The notes under the pieces: model-generated
The model's input: only the letters and a program-made list of their open reading frames with translations
Databases searched by the model: none
Told to the model about the DNA's origin: nothing
Made by a program: the position numbers and the translations under genes
Assembly: GCF_041346945.1 (NCBI RefSeq)
Contig: NZ_CP166850.1
Span: 6,432,501-6,496,500, forward strand
Direction: 5' to 3'
DNA: 64,000 nt
From: Amycolatopsis sp. cg9
GTDB taxonomy: Bacteria > Actinomycetota > Actinomycetes > Mycobacteriales > Pseudonocardiaceae
Shown here: in pieces, positions 49,615 to 59,955 of the stretch
Layout of the letters: each line of letters opens with the position of its first letter
Position numbering within the stretch: position 1 is the first letter of the stretch

Positions 49615-52500
49615 ATGCACGAAAGAACGCCCACGCCCCGCCGGATGGCGGACGCCGCGTGGTGGCCGGCGCACTGGAGCGTGCGCACCAAGATCAGCGT
49701 CGTGCTGCTGCTGCCGGTGCTGGTCGCGGTGGCGCTGGCGGAGATCCGGATCCAGGGCGAGCTCGACCGCGCCACCCAGCTGAGCGCGGCCCGCGACCGG
49801 CTGCCGGTGCTGCACGACACGATCGGCCTCACCGAGTCGCTGGGGCAGGAGATGGTCGCCGCGGTGGCCGTCCCGGCCGGGGCGCCGAGCGCGGTCACCG
49901 CCGCCGTGGACGCGAAGGTGGCCGCGATCCAGCGCGACACCGGCTTCGCGCCGCTGCCCGGCGACAGCGGCCGCGCGCTGAACACCGCGCTGGGCAAGCT
50001 CGCCGGCATCCGCGCGGCGGGCGCCGCGAACGGCGACACCCGCACGAAAGCCGCCGGCTACAACGACATCATCGCCACGCTCGGCGACCTCGTGCCCGAG
50101 ACGGTCCCGGCCGACGTCGCCGGCACCGCGGAGGTCGCCCAGCTGCTGGTGCACCTGCGCGGCGAGCTGGCGACCGAAGAGACGTACGTGCGGGCGACGC
50201 TCGCCAGCCCCGACGACGCCTCGCTCCGCCCGGCCGCCGTCCAGACCGCCGCCGAGCAGGAAGTGCTCGCCGAACAGGCCGAACACCAGCTGACCGGTGC
50301 GCTGCTGGCGAGGTTCAAGACCGCGACGGAAGGCGCCGAAGACCGGCTCGACGCCACCGCGGCGTCGCTGTCGTCGATCGCCACGGAGACGACGGGCGTG
50401 ACGGCCGTGCTGAACGACGTCACGGCGAAGCTGGCTTCGGACGTCTCGGCGGCCGCCGACGACGCCCGGTCGGACTCGCTGCGCGACACGGCGCTGGTGC
50501 TCGGCGCGCTGCTGGGCGCACTCGCCATCGCCTTGCTGGTGGTGCGCTCGCTGGTCACGCCGGTGCGCCGGCTGCGTGCGGCGGCGCTGCACGCGGCGAA
50601 CGAGGCGCTCCCGGAAACCGTCCGGCAGGTCCGGGAAGGCACGGAAGTCGACTGGCGCGCGGTGCCCGCGGTCGGCGTCCGGACGAACGAGGAGATCGGC
50701 CAGCTGGCCAGCGCGTTCGACGACATGCACCGCGAGGCGGTGCGGCTGGCGGTCGAGCAGGCCGACCTCCGCAAGCAGGTCAGCGAGATGTTCATGACGC
50801 TCTCGCGGCGGAGCCAGTCGCTGGTGGAGCAGCAGCTGACGATCATCGAGGACCTCGAGTCCGGCGAGCAGGACCCGCGCCGGCTGGACGAGCTGTTCCG
50901 CATCGACCACATCGCCACCCGGTTGCGCCGCAACGGCGAGAACCTGCACGTCCTGGCCGGCGGCCGCCCGGTCCGCCACGGCCGCGAGCCGGTGCCGACC
51001 CGTGACCTGTTGCGCGCGGCGACCTCGGAGGTCAAGGACTACCGCCGCGTCGCGCTGGGCAACGCCCCGCGCGGTTCGGTCCAGCCGGAGGCGGCCGCGG
51101 ACGTGGTCCACATCCTGGCCGAGCTGCTGGAGAACGCGACGCGGTTCTCGCCGCCGGAGCACAAGGTCGCCCTGACCGCGGACCGCGGCGCCGACGGCGG
51201 CCTCCTGATCGAGGTGGTCGACCAGGGCCTCGGCATGACCCCGGACGAGCTGACGACGGCCAACGCCCGCCTCGCCGCGGCGGCGACGGTCGGCCCGGAA
51301 ACGACCCGGCGCATGGGCCTGTTCGTGGTCGGCAGGCTCGCTGCCCTCCACGGCGTGACGGTCCGCCTCCGCGCCACGGCCCCGGGCGTCCGCCACGCCG
51401 GCGTGACGGCGAGCGTCCACGTACCCGGTGCGCTGGTGATCGCGGACTTGGCCCGCCCGATCGGCGGCAGCCGCGCGGCCGCCCGCCAGAACGGCCACGC
51501 CCGCCCGGTGGCGGTCGTGCCGGCGCAGGCGTCGACGCCGATCTTCGAGCAGGTGGTGACGAGCTGGTTCACCGAGCCGTCGGCGAAACCGATGCCCCGC
51601 CGGACACCGCGCACGGAACCCCCGGCGGCACCGGCCGGCTGGCCCACCGAGGCCGACGTGGCCACGAACGGCACCACCGGCAGCGGCGAATGGCCGGTGG
51701 TCCCGGACGCGGAGACCGGCGCGCGGGCCGATCGGTCGGGAACGGGCGAGTGGCCGGTGGTCCCGGCGGCGGAGAGTGCGGGGCGGCCGGACCGTTCCGG
51801 CTCCGGTGAGTGGCCGGTGGTTCCGGCCACCGAGGGGTCGGCGAGGGCGGATCGCGCCGGCGCGGCGGGCCGGCCTGGCTCGGGTGAGCCGGCCGGCAGT
51901 AGCGGCCGGGCGGATCGCTCCGGCGAGGGTTCGACGCGAGCGGAACGGTCCGGCTCGGGTGAGCCGGTCGGCAGTGGCGGCCGGGCGGGTCGCTCCGGTG
52001 AGTGGCCCGTGGTCTCGGCGGTGGACCGGCGCGGTCCGGGCGAGGCGGGCGACTCGCGGCAGGCGCCCGATGCCGGCTCGGGCGATCGGCCTGCCGAGAG
52101 TGCCGGCCGGGCCGATCGTTCCGGCGAGTGGCCCGCAGTCCCGGCCCCGGCAGCCAAAACTCCGGCCGCCAACTCCCCGGACACCGAACCCCCGGCCGTC
52201 AAAGCCCTGCCGGACTGGTCCGGCCCGGCCGACCAAGCGCGGCTCGCTGCGGAAAGCGCTCTCCAGCCCGCCGCCGTGCAGAACCTCAGCTCCGCCGGCC
52301 TGCCGACCCGGCGGCCCGGGGCGCAGCTCGCTCCCGGGGCCGCCCTGCCCCGGGTGCGGGAGCCGGACGGGGCGGCGTTCCGGGACGCCACCGCCGTCCG
52401 CAACAGCTTGTCCCGGCACTACCAGGGCATGCGCGCGGCGCGGCAGCAGAGCGCCGGCCGTGCGGACGAATCCGGAAAGGACGGAGTGGAACCCCGATGA
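49615..52500 (+). CDS. Conservon-type (CvnA-like) sensor histidine kinase with nitrate-sensor-like domain and long tail
   Basis: A 961-residue membrane kinase. Helix 1 covers residues about 25-45, an extracellular helical NIT-like domain about 46-290, helix 2 about 293-315 and a HAMP region about 316-390. The region replacing the H-box contains [14 protein letters not shown]. The ATPase has the N-box [12 protein letters not shown] (near 500) and G-L-G-M (near 537). Beyond residue 620 comes a 340-residue low-complexity tail in which G-E-W-P-[VA]-V occurs five times, the first three exactly 20 residues apart. The tail ends with [11 protein letters not shown], a common end of such kinases. The stop overlaps the roadblock start (ATGA). 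Confidence 0.87.
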   Translation: MHERTPTPRRMADAAWWPAHWSVRTKISVVLLLPVLVAVALAEIRIQGELDRATQLSAARDRLPVLHDTIGLTESLGQEMVAAVAVPAGAPSAVTAAVDAKVAAIQRDTGFAPLPGDSGRALNTALGKLAGIRAAGAANGDTRTKAAGYNDIIATLGDLVPETVPADVAGTAEVAQLLVHLRGELATEETYVRATLASPDDASLRPAAVQTAAEQEVLAEQAEHQLTGALLARFKTATEGAEDRLDATAASLSSIATETTGVTAVLNDVTAKLASDVSAAADDARSDSLRDTALVLGALLGALAIALLVVRSLVTPVRRLRAAALHAANEALPETVRQVREGTEVDWRAVPAVGVRTNEEIGQLASAFDDMHREAVRLAVEQADLRKQVSEMFMTLSRRSQSLVEQQLTIIEDLESGEQDPRRLDELFRIDHIATRLRRNGENLHVLAGGRPVRHGREPVPTRDLLRAATSEVKDYRRVALGNAPRGSVQPEAAADVVHILAELLENATRFSPPEHKVALTADRGADGGLLIEVVDQGLGMTPDELTTANARLAAAATVGPETTRRMGLFVVGRLAALHGVTVRLRATAPGVRHAGVTASVHVPGALVIADLARPIGGSRAAARQNGHARPVAVVPAQASTPIFEQVVTSWFTEPSAKPMPRRTPRTEPPAAPAGWPTEADVATNGTTGSGEWPVVPDAETGARADRSGTGEWPVVPAAESAGRPDRSGSGEWPVVPATEGSARADRAGAAGRPGSGEPAGSSGRADRSGEGSTRAERSGSGEPVGSGGRAGRSGEWPVVSAVDRRGPGEAGDSRQAPDAGSGDRPAESAGRADRSGEWPAVPAPAAKTPAANSPDTEPPAVKALPDWSGPADQARLAAESALQPAAVQNLSSAGLPTRRPGAQLAPGAALPRVREPDGAAFRDATAVRNSLSRHYQGMRAARQQSAGRADESGKDGVEPR

Positions 52501-53000
52501 CCGAACTCCCCGACGTGCACCAGCGGCGCGCGCCCGGTGCCGAACCGTCGGCCCGGCCGCTGGGGGCCTTTCCCGGCACCGCGCCGGCGCCCGAACGGAC
52601 GGCCGCGCTGAACTGGCTCGTCCACGGCTTCGTCCAGGACGTGTCGGGGGTCGCGCACGCGGTGCTCGTGTCCGCCGACGGGTTGCTCGTCGCGGCCGAC
52701 GAATCGCTGCCCCGGGAGCGCGCCGACCAGCTCGCGGCCATCGCCGCCGGGTTGTCGAGCCTGTCGCTCGGGACCGCGGAGCTGTTCACCGCCGGGCGGG
52801 TCGTCCAGTCGGTCATCGAGATGGAGCAGGGGTTCCTGCTGCTGATGAGCGTCGGCGACGGCTCGAACCTCGTGGTCCTCGCGTCGACCGGCTGCGACAT
52901 CGGGCTCGTCGGCTACGAGATGACGATGCTGGTCGAGCGGGTGGGGCGACAGGTCGACGTGCCCGCGCGCGAGATGCCGGTGGCCCAGGACCGGCGGTGA
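52497..53000 (+). CDS. Roadblock/LC7-domain protein (CvnB-like)
   Basis: A 167-residue protein. After a 35-residue flexible N-terminus the roadblock fold begins with [15 protein letters not shown] and [10 protein letters not shown]. In conservons these proteins pair with a Ras-like GTPase and the kinase. ATG overlaps the kinase stop, and its own stop overlaps the next start (GTGA), so all three are translationally coupled. Confidence 0.9.
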   Translation: MTELPDVHQRRAPGAEPSARPLGAFPGTAPAPERTAALNWLVHGFVQDVSGVAHAVLVSADGLLVAADESLPRERADQLAAIAAGLSSLSLGTAELFTAGRVVQSVIEMEQGFLLLMSVGDGSNLVVLASTGCDIGLVGYEMTMLVERVGRQVDVPAREMPVAQDRR

Positions 53001-53377
53001 CCGGCTACGCGGGCGAAGGGGAGCCGCGCCGGAGCCCGGCGCTGGCCCGCCCCTACGCCTGGACCGAGGGCCGGACGGCGCCGTCGGTCACCATCGCGGT
53101 CGAAGCGCTCGTCGAAACCACGGCGGCGGGCCGGGCCTCGGCCGGCTACCAGTCGACCAGCGCGCTCGACCAGGTCATCGAGCTGTGCCTCCGGCCGCGG
53201 TCGCTGATGGAGGTCGCCGCGCTGCTGCGGCTGCCGCTGGGGGTGGTCCGGGTGCTCGTCTCGGACCTGATGGAGGACGGCCTGGTGATCGTCCGGGACA
53301 CCCTCGGCGAAACCGTCGGCTGGGACGAGCGCCACGACCTGATGGAACGCGTGCTGCACGGCCTGCGCGACCTGTAG
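52997..53377 (+). CDS. DUF742 protein (CvnC-like)
   Basis: A 126-residue protein of the DUF742 family with a predicted winged-helix build: [21 protein letters not shown], then [13 protein letters not shown] and a short C-terminal helix. In conservons it lies between the roadblock protein and the GTPase. Here the next gene is instead an MHYT membrane protein, 12 bp downstream. GTG start by 4-base overlap. Confidence 0.9.
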   Translation: MTGYAGEGEPRRSPALARPYAWTEGRTAPSVTIAVEALVETTAAGRASAGYQSTSALDQVIELCLRPRSLMEVAALLRLPLGVVRVLVSDLMEDGLVIVRDTLGETVGWDERHDLMERVLHGLRDL

Positions 53378-53389
53378 AGAGGACCGATC

Positions 53390-54178
53390 ATGGAACACTT
53401 CGCGCTCGGGCACTGGCTGCTCGTGCTCGCCTACCTGACTTCGGTGGTCGGCTGCGCGCTCGGCCTCGCCTGCGCGGTGCAGGCCCGCCACGCGGCGAGC
53501 AGCCGGCACCGCCTGCGATGGCTGGTGCTGGCGGCGATCTCGATCGGCGGCGTCGGCATCTGGCTGATGCACTTCGTGGCCATGCTGGGCTTCAGCACGC
53601 CGGGGATGCCGGTGCGCTACGACGTCTTCCGCACCGTGCTGTCGGCACTGCTGTCGGTCGCCGCGGTGTTCGCCGGGCTCCTGGTCGTCGGCGGCCGCGC
53701 GAAGTTCGGCTGGTGGCGGCTCGCGCTCGGCGGCGTGATCACCGGCCTCGCGGTCAACGTCATGCACTACACGGGGATGTCGGCCCTGCGCGTGAAGGGC
53801 GACTTCGGCTACGACGGCTTGCTGGTGGCGCTGTCGGTGGTGATCGCGGTGGTCGCGGCGACGGCCGCGCTGTGGTTCGCGGTCTTCCTCGACCGGCTGT
53901 CCCTGCGCCTGCTCGCCGGGTTCGTGATGGGCGCGGCGGTCACCGGCATGCACTACACGGGCATGGCCGCGGTGCGGATGACCATGGACATGACCGCGCC
54001 GGACCCGGCGGGCGTCGAGGTGTTCTCCTTCCTGTTCCCGGTGTTCGTGCTCGCCGCGATCGCGATGGCGGTCCCGCTCTGCGCGGTCCTGATGGCCCCG
54101 GCGGTCGGCCGGGACGGCCCGCGGGAAGCGCCGGAACGCCTCCCGCGGCCGGTCATCCTAGAGAACGCACAGCAGTGA
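53390..54178 (+). CDS. MHYT-domain membrane sensor protein
   Basis: A 262-residue protein with about seven helices. MHYT-type motifs at helix ends read L-M-H-F-V-A-M, V-M-H-Y-T-G-M and G-M-H-Y-T-G-M. The domain was proposed to bind copper and to sense O2, CO or NO at the membrane. It has no attached output domain, so signalling would depend on partners. It starts 12 bp after the DUF742 gene and takes the place of the GTPase gene of a normal conservon. The last 21 bp overlap the end of the convergent gene. Confidence 0.88.
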   Translation: MEHFALGHWLLVLAYLTSVVGCALGLACAVQARHAASSRHRLRWLVLAAISIGGVGIWLMHFVAMLGFSTPGMPVRYDVFRTVLSALLSVAAVFAGLLVVGGRAKFGWWRLALGGVITGLAVNVMHYTGMSALRVKGDFGYDGLLVALSVVIAVVAATAALWFAVFLDRLSLRLLAGFVMGAAVTGMHYTGMAAVRMTMDMTAPDPAGVEVFSFLFPVFVLAAIAMAVPLCAVLMAPAVGRDGPREAPERLPRPVILENAQQ

Positions 54179-56554
54179 ACAGGCCTTCGCCGACGACCAG
54201 TTCGTGTGCGAAGGCGGCGTCCCCGGCGGGACGTTCACCGGCACGTAGCTCACCTTCGCCTGGTTGGTGATCGGGAACAGGCTCAGCAACGCGTACGTCG
54301 AGCAGTGGACCTGCTGCGACTGCCCGGCGACGAGGGTGAACGGACCCGTCTGGCAGGACGGTTCCACGCTGTCCACCACCTGCGCCGAGGTGACGGCGAC
54401 CGGACCTTCGTTCGTCACCGTGATCCGCCAGTACGCCGTCGCGAACAGCAGACCGAGCAGGCCGACGCCGGCCTGTTTCGCCCACGGCCCGGTGCCACCC
54501 GGTCCGCACTTGGCGGCCGTCGACGCGGTGCAGATCTCCTTCTCCACCTTGACCTTCGGCGTGCACGACGTGCCCGGCGCGACCGGCAGCGTCACCGTGT
54601 TCGACGTGAACGAGCCCGTCGAGTCGGTGCCGGTGGCCGTGTTCGCCACCGACGACACCGCGCAGTCCGGCGCGATCGTCGTGCGGAAGCACAGCTGTGG
54701 CGCGTCGCCCGCGTAGTCGACCACCAGCGAGCCGGTGAAGCCCGCCGCGCTGTGCAGCACCAGCGTGGTCGTCACCGTGATCGACGGGTGCGCCGCCACG
54801 GAGACGCCGGTGAGGTCCACCGAACCGTCCGGGGCGAAGCCGGGCGTCGGCACGACCGCGTCGTCCTGATCGGTCACCGTCACCCGCGACGCCGCGAAGT
54901 CGACGTTCGCCGGGTCGACGCCGGTCAGCCGCGCTGCCGTGTAGCCCTGGACGTGACTCCCGCCGTCACAGGAGAAGTCACCCGGTTTCAGCGTGACCTG
55001 CCCGCCGGACCGGACGCACGGCGTGGCGCCGGTGGCCGGGTCCATCGAGAACAGCACGCCCGCGTCGCCGAGGCCGATCAGGCAGCCCGACGGCGCGTCG
55101 TAGGAATAGCCGTAGTCCCGGGTGGCCCCGCCGTTCGCCGACGGGTGCGTGATCAGGGCCGGCAGCCCCGCGCACGCCGCCCCCGTCGTCCAGTCGTGGC
55201 AGACCGCCGCGCCCGCGATGCCGCCGTTCCAGACCGGGAGGTAGGTGCGCACGTGGCCGTTGGGATCGGTGACGACCTCCGGCGGGAAGGCGTAGACGCC
55301 CCCGCCCAGCGCGGCCGGTCCCGGCGGCGCCGCGAGCGCGGAGCCGTCGAGGGCGTAGCACGTCGTTCCGCCGGTACCGCCGGTCGTCGTCGCGCACGCG
55401 CCCACCGGGGCGCCGTTCGTGCCGAACGCGGTGTAGGAGTTGTAGTTGTAGCTGCCCGCCGGTCCCGTGGGCCGCGAAGACGCCCAGTTCGCGCACGCCG
55501 TGGCCGTCGCCGGGTCGAAGCAGCCCAGCGAAGGCTGCTGCGCGGAACCGGGGTTCGACGTCGACGCGAACACCTTGCCCGCCACCAGGGTCAGCGCGCC
55601 GTAGACGTAGGGCTGGTTGGCGGCCGGCACGATCGGCGCGTACGGCTGGCCGGCGCAGGCGCTTTGCGTGGCGATGGTCCAGCAGACCACCGCACCGGAG
55701 CTGATCAGGCCGTAGACGTTGCCGCCGCTCTGCACCAGCCCGGTGATGCTGCTGACCGGGGGCGACCCGCCGAGGGCGGCCAGTGCCGAGTAGCCGCAGT
55801 TGGCCGCGGCGGCCAGGTCGAGGCACCCGACCCCGACCGAGGTCGCCGTCACGGCGGGGTAGTAGACCTTCGCGGGCGCGGCGGGGTCGCGCACGTACTG
55901 CTCGACCATGGTGCTGGCGATGTCGCCGGCGCCCAGGGTGCCGAGCGGGCCGGGCGCGGTGTTGAGCACCTTCGGCCACGGGCCGCCCGGGCAGCGCTGG
56001 CCGGTGCCGAGGTCGGTGCACACCACCTTCGGGGCAGTGGCGCCCAGGTGGTGGTAGATGTTCCACGCCTGCAGCACGCCACCCTGCGTGCGGTGCAGGA
56101 TCGGCGAGAAGCCGTCGCCGCCGGTCGCGGTGGTGACCGCCTGCACGGGCGGGGTGAGGGCACCGGACAGCTGGGTCGCGTCGGGCCCGGAGTCCGGGTT
56201 CGCCGCACGCACCGCCGTCACGCCGGAAGCCGGTTCGGCGCCGGTGAACGTGCTGCCGTCGGTGGACCACTGCGGGGTCCAGCCGGGCGGCACGCGCAGG
56301 GAACCGGGCTGGAACGCCTGGCCCGCCCCGACGGCGTCGGTGATGGTCGCGGCACCCGTCGTCGTGGCGCGGTCGTCGTACCCGATGACCCAGTTCGCGG
56401 TCGCCCCGTGGTCGGCGGGGGAACCGGTGCCCTGCACGGACTTCGTCAGCCCGGAGACCGCGGCGGGCGCGGGATCGGCGGCCGCGGGTGGCGGGACGGC
56501 GGTCGCCGCCACGAGCACCAGCGGCAGGAACGCTCCCAGCATGCGTCTTCGCAT
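54158..56554 (-). CDS. Large exported protein of unknown function with DUF11-like C-terminal part
   Basis: A 798-residue protein with a clear signal peptide (residues 1-27, ending P-A-A-A-D-P). The central 350 residues are rich in Gly, Ala and paired Cys (V-G-C-L-D-L, A-N-C-G-Y, L-G-C-F-D-P), suggesting a disulfide-linked beta-rich fold, perhaps repeated. The last 250 residues look like two Ig-like/DUF11 domains (V-T-V-T-D-Q-D-D; W-R-I-T-V-T-N-E-G-P-V-A-V-T). There is no sortase or membrane anchor, so it is probably released or loosely bound. No enzyme motif is seen. It is an isolated gene, monocistronic by spacing. Confidence 0.6.
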   Translation of the reverse strand: MRRRMLGAFLPLVLVAATAVPPPAAADPAPAAVSGLTKSVQGTGSPADHGATANWVIGYDDRATTTGAATITDAVGAGQAFQPGSLRVPPGWTPQWSTDGSTFTGAEPASGVTAVRAANPDSGPDATQLSGALTPPVQAVTTATGGDGFSPILHRTQGGVLQAWNIYHHLGATAPKVVCTDLGTGQRCPGGPWPKVLNTAPGPLGTLGAGDIASTMVEQYVRDPAAPAKVYYPAVTATSVGVGCLDLAAAANCGYSALAALGGSPPVSSITGLVQSGGNVYGLISSGAVVCWTIATQSACAGQPYAPIVPAANQPYVYGALTLVAGKVFASTSNPGSAQQPSLGCFDPATATACANWASSRPTGPAGSYNYNSYTAFGTNGAPVGACATTTGGTGGTTCYALDGSALAAPPGPAALGGGVYAFPPEVVTDPNGHVRTYLPVWNGGIAGAAVCHDWTTGAACAGLPALITHPSANGGATRDYGYSYDAPSGCLIGLGDAGVLFSMDPATGATPCVRSGGQVTLKPGDFSCDGGSHVQGYTAARLTGVDPANVDFAASRVTVTDQDDAVVPTPGFAPDGSVDLTGVSVAAHPSITVTTTLVLHSAAGFTGSLVVDYAGDAPQLCFRTTIAPDCAVSSVANTATGTDSTGSFTSNTVTLPVAPGTSCTPKVKVEKEICTASTAAKCGPGGTGPWAKQAGVGLLGLLFATAYWRITVTNEGPVAVTSAQVVDSVEPSCQTGPFTLVAGQSQQVHCSTYALLSLFPITNQAKVSYVPVNVPPGTPPSHTNWSSAKACSLLCVL

Positions 56555-56849
56555 GAACTGTCCTCGATTCTTTCGCGGTGGAGGGGTTCCAGGAATCGTT
56601 TTCCTGGCCGAAGGAAAAGCCTATGCGGCGTCCCCGGTGCGTTGAAGCGCCCTCACCCGCGCGCCGAAAAGGCGATGCCAACAGCGCAATTCGTGACCTG
56701 CACGCAATCGTGTGCACCTGCTGTGACAGCGGTGTTCCCGGCGCGAGCTCACCCGGTTGCCGTCACGAGGTCACTCGTTCGGGTAACGAGGGAACACTAA
56801 GAAGCCCGGTATTCGCGAGCCGGTGAAGATTTATTTTCCGGATGCGCGA
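56555..56849. other. Intergenic stretch, no gene seen
   Basis: These 295 bp between the exported-protein start and the GntR stop hold no credible reading frame. They are less GC-rich than the surroundings and presumably contain the promoter of the exported-protein gene. An A/T-rich patch at 56825-56837 follows the end of the GntR operon. Confidence 0.4.
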
Positions 56850-57647
56850 TCAACCGGATTCGGCGTCGAAGCGGAGTTTCGACGTGATGCGGTACCGGTC
56901 GCCCCGGTAGACCGAGCGGGTCAGCTCGACCACGCGGCCGGTCGTGTCGCGGGTCAGCCGCTCGATGTGCAGGATCGGCGCGTACACCGCGATTTCCAGC
57001 AGCTCGGCCTGGTCCGGGTTGGTCACCGCGGGCTCGATCGTCTGCACCGCGTCCTGCACGGCGATCCCGAAGCGCTCCCGCAGCAGCCGGTAGAAGTTGC
57101 CGGTCTCGAGCTCGGCCGGCCGCAGGCCCGGGACCAGCGACGCCGGCAGCGCCAGGCTTTCGATCGCGATCGGCTCGTCGTCGACGTACCGGACCCGGGT
57201 GACGCGCAGGACCGGCGTACCCGGCTCGCACTCCAGCTCGCCGGCGAGCGAGCGGGCCGCCGGTGCCGTGGTGAACGCGACGACCCGGCTGGTCCAGTGC
57301 CCTTCCGCGGGCGGGACGGCGAGCCCGGTGGCCAGTTCCTGGGTGACCTTCTGCGGGCTGGTGAACGTGCCGCGGCCGCGCTGGCGCACCAGGAGCCCGG
57401 TGCGGGTCAGCTCGTCGATCGCCGCCCGGACGGTCGGGCGCGAGACGCCCAGCTCCGCGGCCAGGTCCCGCTCGGAGGCCAGGCCGGTGCCGGGGCCGGC
57501 GTTCTCGATCACCTTCAGCAGGTGCCGCCGGACGCGGTCGCGCTTCACGGTGGGCGGCCGGTCCGCCGGCTCGCCACCTTCGTTTCGGGGGCCCCGGGTG
57601 GCGGAGCCCCCGGCCTGGGGCGGAGCCCCGGATGGCTCAGCGGTCAA
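56850..57647 (-). CDS. GntR/UTRA-family regulator, DasR-like
   Basis: A 265-residue regulator. The winged HTH is at about residues 35-95 (L-A-S-E-R-D-L-A-A-E-L-G-V-S-R-P-T-V-R, then R-Q-R-G-R-G-T-F). The UTRA effector domain follows, with V-R-Y-V-D-D-E-P-I-A and R-Y-R-I-T. The TTG start overlaps the hexosaminidase stop (TTGA); a GTG 33 codons later, just before the HTH, is the alternative. It is the last gene of the amino-sugar operon. Its relatives sense GlcNAc-6-phosphate or similar phosphosugars and bind dre sites, one of which is found at the head of the operon. Confidence 0.83.
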   Translation of the reverse strand: MTAEPSGAPPQAGGSATRGPRNEGGEPADRPPTVKRDRVRRHLLKVIENAGPGTGLASERDLAAELGVSRPTVRAAIDELTRTGLLVRQRGRGTFTSPQKVTQELATGLAVPPAEGHWTSRVVAFTTAPAARSLAGELECEPGTPVLRVTRVRYVDDEPIAIESLALPASLVPGLRPAELETGNFYRLLRERFGIAVQDAVQTIEPAVTNPDQAELLEIAVYAPILHIERLTRDTTGRVVELTRSVYRGDRYRITSKLRFDAESG

Positions 57648-59137
57648 GGCACCGTCTTTTCGGGTACGGGGACCGCACCGGCGAACCGGACGCGCTCCTT
57701 CGGCAGGGCACCCAGCGCGCGCAGCCGGGTGAGGTGCCCGGCCAGGCGCTGGTGGAAATCAGCATAACCGCGGCCCGGTGGCGACCACGCCCGTTCGGCC
57801 AGCGCGCACAGCCGCGGGAACGCCAGGTGGCGCACGTGGTCGGGGGTCGGCGCGTGCTCGGTCCACAGCTGGGCCTGCGTCCCGAGCACACCCGGCCGGG
57901 TGCCGTCGCTGACCGGGAGGCCGCCGGCCAGCGGGTCGAAGCGGTAGACGTCCTCCAGCGTCGTCACGGGTTCGCGGGGCGGCTCGCCCGGTTCTTCGGT
58001 CTGCCGGTAGTCGAAGTACGTCGAGGTGTGCGGGGCCATCACGACCTGGTGGCCGCGGGACACGGCCAGCGCGCCGTGCGCGGCGTCGCGCCACGCGGTG
58101 ACGACCAGCTCGGCGGGCAGCCGGCCCGCGGCGTGGCCGGTCTCGTCCCAGCACACCGCCCGCCTGCCGAGCCCGGCGACCACGCGGTGCAGCTCGCCGA
58201 GGAACCACGGGTGGAGTTCGGCGGTGGTGCGCAACCCGAGCCGCGCCGCCTTCTCCCGCGCGACCGGGCTGGTTTCCCACTGCGTCGTCGGGCATTCGTC
58301 GCCGCCGATGTGCAGGTGCGGCCCCGGGAAGACGTCCGCGACCTGCGTGAGCACGTCCCGGCAGAAGGCGAGCGCGCCGTCGTGGACGCCGAGGATGTCC
58401 GGGCTGATGCCCCACTCCGTCCACACCGGAAGCCGCACGTCCGGCCGGTTGCCGAGTTCGGGGTAGGCGGCCAGCGCCGCGCGGACGTGGCCGGGCAGGT
58501 CGATCTCCGGCACGATCCGCACGCCGCGCCCGGCGGCGAAGGCGACCAGGTCCCGAAGCTCCCGCTGGGTGTAGGAGCCGCCGTGGGGAACGCCGTCGAA
58601 GACGCCGCTGCCCGCGGCCCCGATCATCGATTCCGTGCGCCACGCCCCGATCTCGGTGAGCCGGGGCCACCCGTCGACCTCGATCCGCCAGCCCTGGTCG
58701 TCGGTGAGGTGCAGGTGCAGGACGTTGTACTTGTGCAGCGCCAGCAGATCGACGAACTCCCGGAGGAACTCCAGCGGCAGGAAGTGCCGGGCGACGTCGA
58801 GCAGCACCCCGCGCCACGGCAGCCGGGGCGCGTCGCGGATCGTCAGGCAGTCGAGCCGGGGGAGCAGCTGGCGGACCGTCTGCACGCCGGCGAGCAGGCC
58901 CGCTTCCGTGGCCGCGGTCAAGAGCGCGCTTTCCGGGGTGATGTCGAGGGCGTATTCCTCGGGCCCGAAACCCGGTTCCAGGGCGAGCCGGATGACGGGT
59001 CCACTGTAGACGAGCGGGAGGTCCGCGTACTCGGCGAGCAGCCGGGCCGGTCCTTCGGTGCCGGGTCCCGCCTGGACGCCGGCGGGCGTGAAGGAACCGG
59101 CGCGGCGGGTCAGCCGCGCGGGGTGGGGGATGAGCAT
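57644..59137 (-). CDS. GH20 beta-N-acetylhexosaminidase
   Basis: A 497-residue cytoplasmic enzyme (no signal peptide) that splits chitobiose into GlcNAc. A GH20b N-terminal domain (about 1-120) precedes the barrel with W-R-G-V-L-L-D-V-A-R-H-F and the catalytic Asp-Glu pair in H-I-G-G-D-E-C-P near residue 281. Y-F-D-Y-R lies in the substrate pocket. ATG overlaps the permease stop by one base (TGATG). The order binding protein, two permeases, hexosaminidase resembles the das locus of Streptomyces. Confidence 0.9.
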   Translation of the reverse strand: MLIPHPARLTRRAGSFTPAGVQAGPGTEGPARLLAEYADLPLVYSGPVIRLALEPGFGPEEYALDITPESALLTAATEAGLLAGVQTVRQLLPRLDCLTIRDAPRLPWRGVLLDVARHFLPLEFLREFVDLLALHKYNVLHLHLTDDQGWRIEVDGWPRLTEIGAWRTESMIGAAGSGVFDGVPHGGSYTQRELRDLVAFAAGRGVRIVPEIDLPGHVRAALAAYPELGNRPDVRLPVWTEWGISPDILGVHDGALAFCRDVLTQVADVFPGPHLHIGGDECPTTQWETSPVAREKAARLGLRTTAELHPWFLGELHRVVAGLGRRAVCWDETGHAAGRLPAELVVTAWRDAAHGALAVSRGHQVVMAPHTSTYFDYRQTEEPGEPPREPVTTLEDVYRFDPLAGGLPVSDGTRPGVLGTQAQLWTEHAPTPDHVRHLAFPRLCALAERAWSPPGRGYADFHQRLAGHLTRLRALGALPKERVRFAGAVPVPEKTVP

Positions 59138-59955
59138 CAGCCCTTCACCGCGCCCGCGGTCATGCCCTCGACCAGGTGGCGCTGCACCAGCGCGAAGAAG
59201 ACGACGACGGGCAGCGCGAACAGCGTCGACGCGGCGATGAGGCCGCCGTAGTCGGTGCCCGTGCTGGTGCTGAAGGAGACCAGCCAGACCGGCAGCGTGT
59301 AGCCCGAGCTGTCCTTCATGATCACGTAGGCGAACAGGAAGTCGTTCCACGCGGTGATGAAGGCGAACACGCTGGTCGCGATCAGCCCGGGCAGCACGAG
59401 CGGCAGCAGGACCGAGCGCATGACGCGCCCGCGCGTCGCGCCGTCGACCATCGCCGCCTCCTCCAGTTCGACGGGGATGCCGTGCAGGAACCCGCGCAGC
59501 GTCCAGATCGTGAACGGCAGCACGAGCGCCACGTACGTGAGCACCAGGCCGAAGAGCGTGTCGAGCAGGTGCGCGCTCTTCAGGCTGAGGAACAGCGGGA
59601 TGACCAGCGCGGGCACCGGGACCATCTGCAGCACCAGCACCCCGACGAGGAAGCTGCGGCGCCCGAAGAACCGGAACCGCGTCAGCGCCGTCGCCGCGAG
59701 GAACGCGACCACGATGGACAGTGCGACGACGGCCACGACGACCACGACGCTGTTGAGGAGGTCCTGGAGGAACCCCGGCTTGGCGAGGGCGCTCGCGAAG
59801 TTGTCGAAGGTGACGTCGAAGGGCAGGAACTCCGGGGTGGGGCTGAGGATCTTCCCCGCCGGCTTGAACGCCGTGAGCACCATCCAGTACACCGGGAAGA
59901 TCCACACGAGGCAGAAGGTGGCGGCCGCGGCATTCCGGCCGGCGCGCCGGATCAC
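59137..59955 (-). CDS. Sugar ABC transporter permease (MalG type)
   Basis: A 272-residue permease with six helices. The EAA loop that contacts the ATPase reads E-L-E-E-A-A-M-V-D-G-A-T. GTG overlaps the preceding permease stop by 4 bases (GTGA). No ATPase gene is present; in actinobacteria a shared MsiK-type ATPase usually serves such systems. Probable cargo is GlcNAc or chitobiose, from context. Confidence 0.88.
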   Translation of the reverse strand: MIRRAGRNAAAATFCLVWIFPVYWMVLTAFKPAGKILSPTPEFLPFDVTFDNFASALAKPGFLQDLLNSVVVVVAVVALSIVVAFLAATALTRFRFFGRRSFLVGVLVLQMVPVPALVIPLFLSLKSAHLLDTLFGLVLTYVALVLPFTIWTLRGFLHGIPVELEEAAMVDGATRGRVMRSVLLPLVLPGLIATSVFAFITAWNDFLFAYVIMKDSSGYTLPVWLVSFSTSTGTDYGGLIAASTLFALPVVVFFALVQRHLVEGMTAGAVKG

